From Lachnospiraceae bacterium UBA1778 (lineage in GTDB: Bacteria; Bacillota; Clostridia; Lachnospirales; Lachnospiraceae): DNA of 8,508 nt. The translations under genes and the position numbers were made by a program. The DNA lies in the NCBI GenBank assembly GCA_002315255.1, contig DCGM01000064.1, positions 479 through 8,986 on the forward strand, read 5' to 3'. Of the stretch, positions 5,136 to 8,508 are shown one piece after another. Each line of letters starts with the position of its first letter. Within the stretch, counting starts at the first letter, position 1. The notes beneath the pieces were generated by a model. It had not been told where the DNA came from. It worked only from the letters and a program-made list of their open reading frames with translations, and searched no databases.

Positions 5136-6893
5136 ATGAAATCCTTACTGTTAGGCAATGAAGCCGCCGCGCGCGGCTTATTCGAAGCAGGATGCCGCCT
5201 GGTGTCCTCTTACCCCGGCACGCCGTCCACCGAAATCACGGAGGAAGCGGCGAAGTTCCCGGAGATCATCTGCGAATGGGCTCCGAACGAGAAGGTCGCA
5301 TTGGAGACGGCGTTCGGCGCGTCACTGGCGGGCGGAAGAGCCGCCTGCTGCATGAAGCATGTCGGCCTCAATGTGGCAGCGGACCCGCTGTTTACGATCT
5401 CTTATACCGGCGTGAACGGCGGCCTCGTGATCTTTGTCGCGGACGACCCTGCGATGCATTCGTCCCAGAATGAGCAGGATTCCCGCCATTATGCGGTTTC
5501 CGCGAAGCTCCCGATGGTCGAGCCGTCGGATTCGTCGGAAGCGAAGGCTTTCGTAAAGCAGGCGTTCGAGATGTCCGAAGCGTATGACACGCCGGTCCTC
5601 GTACGGATGTGCACCCGGATCGCGCATGCGCAGAATACGGTAGAGCTTTCGGAGCGCATTGGAGTTCCGGTCCGCGCCTATGAAAAGAACCCGCAGAAGT
5701 ATATTATGTCTCCCGCCAATGCGAAACTCCGCCATCCGATCGTTGAAGAACGGCTGACGAAGCTCCGCGAATTCGCGGAAACGACCGGTCTGAACCGGGT
5801 AGAATGGGCGGAAAAGAATCCGGAGAACGCGCTTGGAATCATCTGCTCCGGAACGGTCTACCAGTATGTGAAGGAAGTTCTCGGAGATACGGTCAATATC
5901 TTAAAACTCGGCATGGTGAATCCGCTTCCGGAAAAACTGATCCGCGATTTTTCGGCGAAATCCGGCCGGGTCATTGTTATCGAAGAACTCGATCCGGTCC
6001 TCGAAGAATATGTAAAAGCGCTCGGAATCCCGTGCGAAGGAAAGTCTCTTTTCCCGATGTGCGGCGAATTCTCGCAGCGCGTGATCCGCGAAAAGCTCGG
6101 GCTTCCGGAACTCGCTTCTCCGGCGCCTTTCGAAGTCCCCGGCCGTCCGCCGATCATGTGCGCAGGCTGCCCGCACCGCGGACTCTTCTTCGTGCTGGCG
6201 AAGAACCATTACACGGTAATCGGTGATATCGGCTGCTATACGCTCGGCTCCGCGAAGCCGCTTAATGCGGTGGACATGGTCCTCTGCATGGGCGCTTCCG
6301 TCTCCGGCATCCACGGTTTTAACAAAATCCGCGGCGAAGAGACCGAGAAGAAGACGGTAGCCGTCATCGGCGATTCGACCTTTATGCATTCCGGCATGAC
6401 AGGACTTGCGAATATCGCTTATAACGGCAGTAATTCAACTGTCATCATTGTTGACAATTCTATCACCGGCATGACCGGTCATCAGAATAACCCGACGAAC
6501 GGCTTTAACCTTCGCGGCGAGCCGGCGACGAAGATTGATCTCGAAGCGCTCTGCCATGCGCTCGGCATTGAATCGGTCGCGGTCTGCGATCCGTATGACC
6601 TGAAGGGGACGGAGAAAGCGATTAAGGATGCGCTTGCGTTTAACGGCCCCGCGGTAGTTATTTCACGCCGCCCGTGCGCACTCTTAAAGAATGTGAAGAA
6701 AGCGGCTCCGCTGACGGTGGATCCGGAGAAATGTATCGGCTGTAAGTCCTGCATGCGGATCGGCTGCCCCGCGATTTCACTTCGCGACGGGCGCCCGGTC
6801 ATTGACATCGGGCAATGCACCGGCTGCGGCGTCTGCAGCGGACTCTGTGCGCTCGACGCTATCGGAAGCACGGCGAAAGGAGGAGAAGCATGA
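5136..6893 (+). CDS. iorA: Indolepyruvate:ferredoxin oxidoreductase, alpha subunit
   Basis: This is the 585-residue large subunit of an enzyme interconverting aryl-pyruvates (indolepyruvate, phenylpyruvate, 4-hydroxyphenylpyruvate) with aryl-acetyl-CoA and CO2, using thiamine diphosphate and ferredoxin. The order is an N-terminal pyrimidine-binding domain (LLGNEAAARG near 5, SSYPGTPSTEI near 24, EWAPNEKVALE near 47), a middle domain (GIICSGTVYQYV near 234), MCAGCPHRG (341-349), then the TPP pyrophosphate domain with GDS (412-414) through VDNSITGMTG (439-448). The C-terminus is a two-cluster ferredoxin domain: C533, C536, C539, C544-P and C561, C564, C567, C571. All eight [4Fe-4S] cysteines are present, though the second cluster ends CAL rather than CP. 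The length is usual for the family. The start has AGGAG seven bases upstream. The stop overlaps the iorB start as ATGA, indicating translational coupling. The enzyme family is reversible with low-potential ferredoxin, which matters because the operon has a tyrosine T-box. Confidence 0.97.
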   Translation: MKSLLLGNEAAARGLFEAGCRLVSSYPGTPSTEITEEAAKFPEIICEWAPNEKVALETAFGASLAGGRAACCMKHVGLNVAADPLFTISYTGVNGGLVIFVADDPAMHSSQNEQDSRHYAVSAKLPMVEPSDSSEAKAFVKQAFEMSEAYDTPVLVRMCTRIAHAQNTVELSERIGVPVRAYEKNPQKYIMSPANAKLRHPIVEERLTKLREFAETTGLNRVEWAEKNPENALGIICSGTVYQYVKEVLGDTVNILKLGMVNPLPEKLIRDFSAKSGRVIVIEELDPVLEEYVKALGIPCEGKSLFPMCGEFSQRVIREKLGLPELASPAPFEVPGRPPIMCAGCPHRGLFFVLAKNHYTVIGDIGCYTLGSAKPLNAVDMVLCMGASVSGIHGFNKIRGEETEKKTVAVIGDSTFMHSGMTGLANIAYNGSNSTVIIVDNSITGMTGHQNNPTNGFNLRGEPATKIDLEALCHALGIESVAVCDPYDLKGTEKAIKDALAFNGPAVVISRRPCALLKNVKKAAPLTVDPEKCIGCKSCMRIGCPAISLRDGRPVIDIGQCTGCGVCSGLCALDAIGSTAKGGEA

Positions 6894-7459
6894 AAACCTG
6901 TAATGTGATGATTGTCGGTGTCGGCGGTCAGGGAACGCTTCTCGCGAGCCGCATTTTAGGCCGCGTCTTTTTAAAGAACGGCTATGACGTAAAGATTTCG
7001 GAAGTCCACGGAATGAGCCAGCGCGGCGGCTCGGTTGTGACCTATGTGCGCGCCGGTGAGAAGGTGTACAGCCCGATCATTGAAAAAGGCGAAGCAGACT
7101 ATATCTTATCGTTTGAAAAGATCGAAGGCGCCCGGTATATAAACGGCCTTAAAAAGGACGGAATCCTCGTGACGAACACGGGCGAGACCGACCCGATGAC
7201 CGTCATCACCGGTGCCTGCGAATACCCGCACGACGCATTGGAAAAGCTCACGGCCGCCGGCGTAAAAACCGATGAAACGGATGCGCTGACGCTCGCCCGT
7301 GAGGCAGGCTCTGAAAAGGCCGTCAATGTAGTCCTGATCGGGCGGCTCTCCCGCTATTTCGAGTTTCCGGAAGAGGATTGGATGGAGGCGCTTTGTGAAA
7401 CGGTGAAGCCCGCCTTCCTCGAGATGAATCAGAAAGCTTTCCGGCTCGGAAAAGGCTGA
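6890..7459 (+). CDS. iorB: Indolepyruvate:ferredoxin oxidoreductase, beta subunit
   Basis: This 189-residue protein is the small subunit of the two-subunit IOR and belongs to the pyruvate-ferredoxin oxidoreductase gamma-domain family. GVGGQGTLLAS (10-20) is the glycine-rich N-terminal signature and EVHGMSQRGGSV (38-49) is the second conserved block. The C-terminal part ends with the NVVLIGRLSRYFEFPEEDWMEAL segment, in pieces typical of this subunit. It has no iron-sulfur motif of its own, as expected, since the clusters lie in IorA. The start is set at the ATG overlapping the iorA stop, with AAAGGAGGAG just upstream inside iorA; a longer frame from 6815 would run through iorA's ferredoxin domain and is not used. 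The length fits the family. It works only as a complex with IorA in the cytoplasm. Confidence 0.96.
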   Translation: MKTCNVMIVGVGGQGTLLASRILGRVFLKNGYDVKISEVHGMSQRGGSVVTYVRAGEKVYSPIIEKGEADYILSFEKIEGARYINGLKKDGILVTNTGETDPMTVITGACEYPHDALEKLTAAGVKTDETDALTLAREAGSEKAVNVVLIGRLSRYFEFPEEDWMEALCETVKPAFLEMNQKAFRLGKG

Positions 7460-7495
7460 TAACGGGTGTGAAGGACAAAAAAGGAAAACCATTTT

Positions 7496-8508
7496 ATGGA
7501 AAATTATTTTCAGAAAGAGTATGAGACGATGCCCGCGGAGGAGATCCGCGGGCTTCAGTCCGAAAAGCTGAAGAAGCAGATTAAGCACGTGTATGAGCAT
7601 GTGCCGTATTATCGCGCGCTGATGGAGGAGAAGGGAGTGACGCCGGAGGATATCCAAAGCGTGGATGACCTTTATAAGCTCCCGTTCTTATCGAAGGAAG
7701 ACCTCCGGCTCGCATATCCGGACGGGATGCTCGCCGTGCCGAAGAAGGACTGTGTCTGCATCCATTCGACGAGCGGCACGACCGGAAAGCGCGTCATCGC
7801 ATTCTATACGCAGCATGATGTCGACCTGTGGGAAGACTGCTGCGCCCGCGCATTGACCGCGGCCGGCGTGACGCCGGAGGATACGGTCCAGGTGGCGTTC
7901 GGCTTCGGGCTCTTTACGGGCGGCGCCGGCTTGAACGGCGGCTCCGAGAAGCTCGGCTCGCTGACGCTTCCGATGTCGTCCGGAAATACGGAACGGCAGC
8001 TTCAGTTTATGAATGACCTTCAGGCGACGGTCCTCTGCGCGACGCCGTCCTATGCGGCCTATCTCGGCGAAGAGATGAGAGCGGCCGGAATGACGCCTGA
8101 GGATATTCCGCTGAAAGCGGGCATCTTCGGCGCGGAGCCGTGGACCGAAGAGATGCGCCGGTCGATCGAGAGTGCATTGGGCATCAAGGCTTATGACATC
8201 TACGGCCTGACTGAGATTTCAGGCCCGGGCGTCGCGTTCGAATGCAGCGCGCAGCATGGCATGCATATCAATGAAGACCACTTCCTCGCGGAGATCGTAA
8301 ATCCGGACACCGGAGAACCGCTTCCCTTAGGAGAAACGGGCGAACTTGTCTTTACATGTCTTGACAAAGAGGCGTTTCCGATGATACGCTATCGGACGCA
8401 TGACCTGTGTATTTTACAGCGTGAAAAATGCAGCTGTGGCCGTACGTTTATGAAGATGTGCCGGCCGATGGGCCGCGTCGACGACATGCTGATCATCCGC
8501 GGCGTCAA
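7496..8508 (+). CDS. paaK: Phenylacetate-CoA ligase, 3' end cut by the window edge
   Basis: The frame is open from ATG 7496 to the edge: 337 residues of a family usually about 430 long, so about 90-100 C-terminal residues, with the catalytic lysine, are missing. PaaK activates phenylacetate or related aryl acids to aryl-CoA with ATP. Visible signatures are LKKQIKHVYEHVPYYR (25-40), the P-loop STSGTTGK (91-98), GLFTGGAGLNGGSEKLG (138-154), SGNTERQLQFM near 162, the aryl-pocket/adenylate motif DIYGLTEISGPGV (234-246), GMHINEDHF (255-263), IRYRTHDL (297-304) and RVDDMLIIRG (327-336). C312, C314 and C322 form a cysteine cluster (CSCGRTF) seen in many anaerobe PaaK proteins and possibly zinc-binding (inference). 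It lies 36 bases after iorB, with AAGGAAA as ribosome binding site, so it belongs to the same operon. It is a second acyl-adenylating enzyme of a different subfamily from the first gene, probably for another or overlapping aryl acid. Confidence 0.94.
   Translation, partial: MENYFQKEYETMPAEEIRGLQSEKLKKQIKHVYEHVPYYRALMEEKGVTPEDIQSVDDLYKLPFLSKEDLRLAYPDGMLAVPKKDCVCIHSTSGTTGKRVIAFYTQHDVDLWEDCCARALTAAGVTPEDTVQVAFGFGLFTGGAGLNGGSEKLGSLTLPMSSGNTERQLQFMNDLQATVLCATPSYAAYLGEEMRAAGMTPEDIPLKAGIFGAEPWTEEMRRSIESALGIKAYDIYGLTEISGPGVAFECSAQHGMHINEDHFLAEIVNPDTGEPLPLGETGELVFTCLDKEAFPMIRYRTHDLCILQREKCSCGRTFMKMCRPMGRVDDMLIIRGV

Noticed and set aside
6815..6889. Longer iorB frame starting inside iorA
   Set aside because: It would translate through the iorA ferredoxin domain in another frame. 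The ATGA overlap with a strong ribosome binding site gives the family's normal start.
1..8508. CRISPR arrays, insertion sequences, tRNA or rRNA genes, phage or attachment sites
   Set aside because: I saw no spaced direct repeats, transposase frames, cloverleaf-type sequences or integration signatures. Apart from the 41-bp tandem copy, the repeats are short.

Overview
The window looks like a chromosomal segment of an anaerobic member of the Bacillota, most plausibly a Clostridia/Lachnospiraceae-type gut or rumen organism. The evidence is a textbook T-box leader, strong AGGAG-type ribosome binding sites, sigma-A-like promoters, a ferredoxin-dependent indolepyruvate oxidoreductase and moderately high GC. 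The taxon is an inference; no rRNA or other marker is present.

Left half, minus strand (about 51-2824). A two-gene unit is read leftward from a strong promoter at 2796-2824. Its first gene (2690-765) encodes a 641-residue protein joining a ParB-like N-terminal segment to a BMP/PnrA-type ligand-binding domain, with no export signal. The second (720-76) encodes a small metallophosphoesterase with an altered first metal-binding motif. The junction between them carries a 41-bp tandem duplication that copies the 3' end of the first gene. A further leftward promoter at 51-79 serves a gene beyond the left edge.

Centre (2787-3416). This 630-base stretch has no gene. It holds the divergent promoter pair and, on the plus strand, a long leader containing a T-box riboswitch: Stem I with an AGUA/GAA specifier loop, a UAC (tyrosine) specifier, the T-box sequence with a UGGU bulge, and a factor-independent terminator.

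Right half, plus strand (3417-8508). The T-box leader precedes four genes in one direction with short gaps: an acyl/aryl-CoA synthetase of the AMP-binding family, iorA and iorB (two subunits of indolepyruvate:ferredoxin oxidoreductase, overlapping by ATGA), and a phenylacetate-CoA ligase cut off by the right edge.

The striking point is the logic. A tyrosine T-box opens when uncharged tRNA-Tyr accumulates, so the operon should be on when tyrosine is scarce. That fits poorly with aromatic amino acid breakdown. It fits the reverse direction: aryl acid (for example 4-hydroxyphenylacetate) to aryl-CoA by a ligase, reductive carboxylation to the aryl-pyruvate by IOR, then transamination to the amino acid. 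The operon is therefore best read as a candidate tyrosine/aromatic amino acid salvage pathway under tRNA control.
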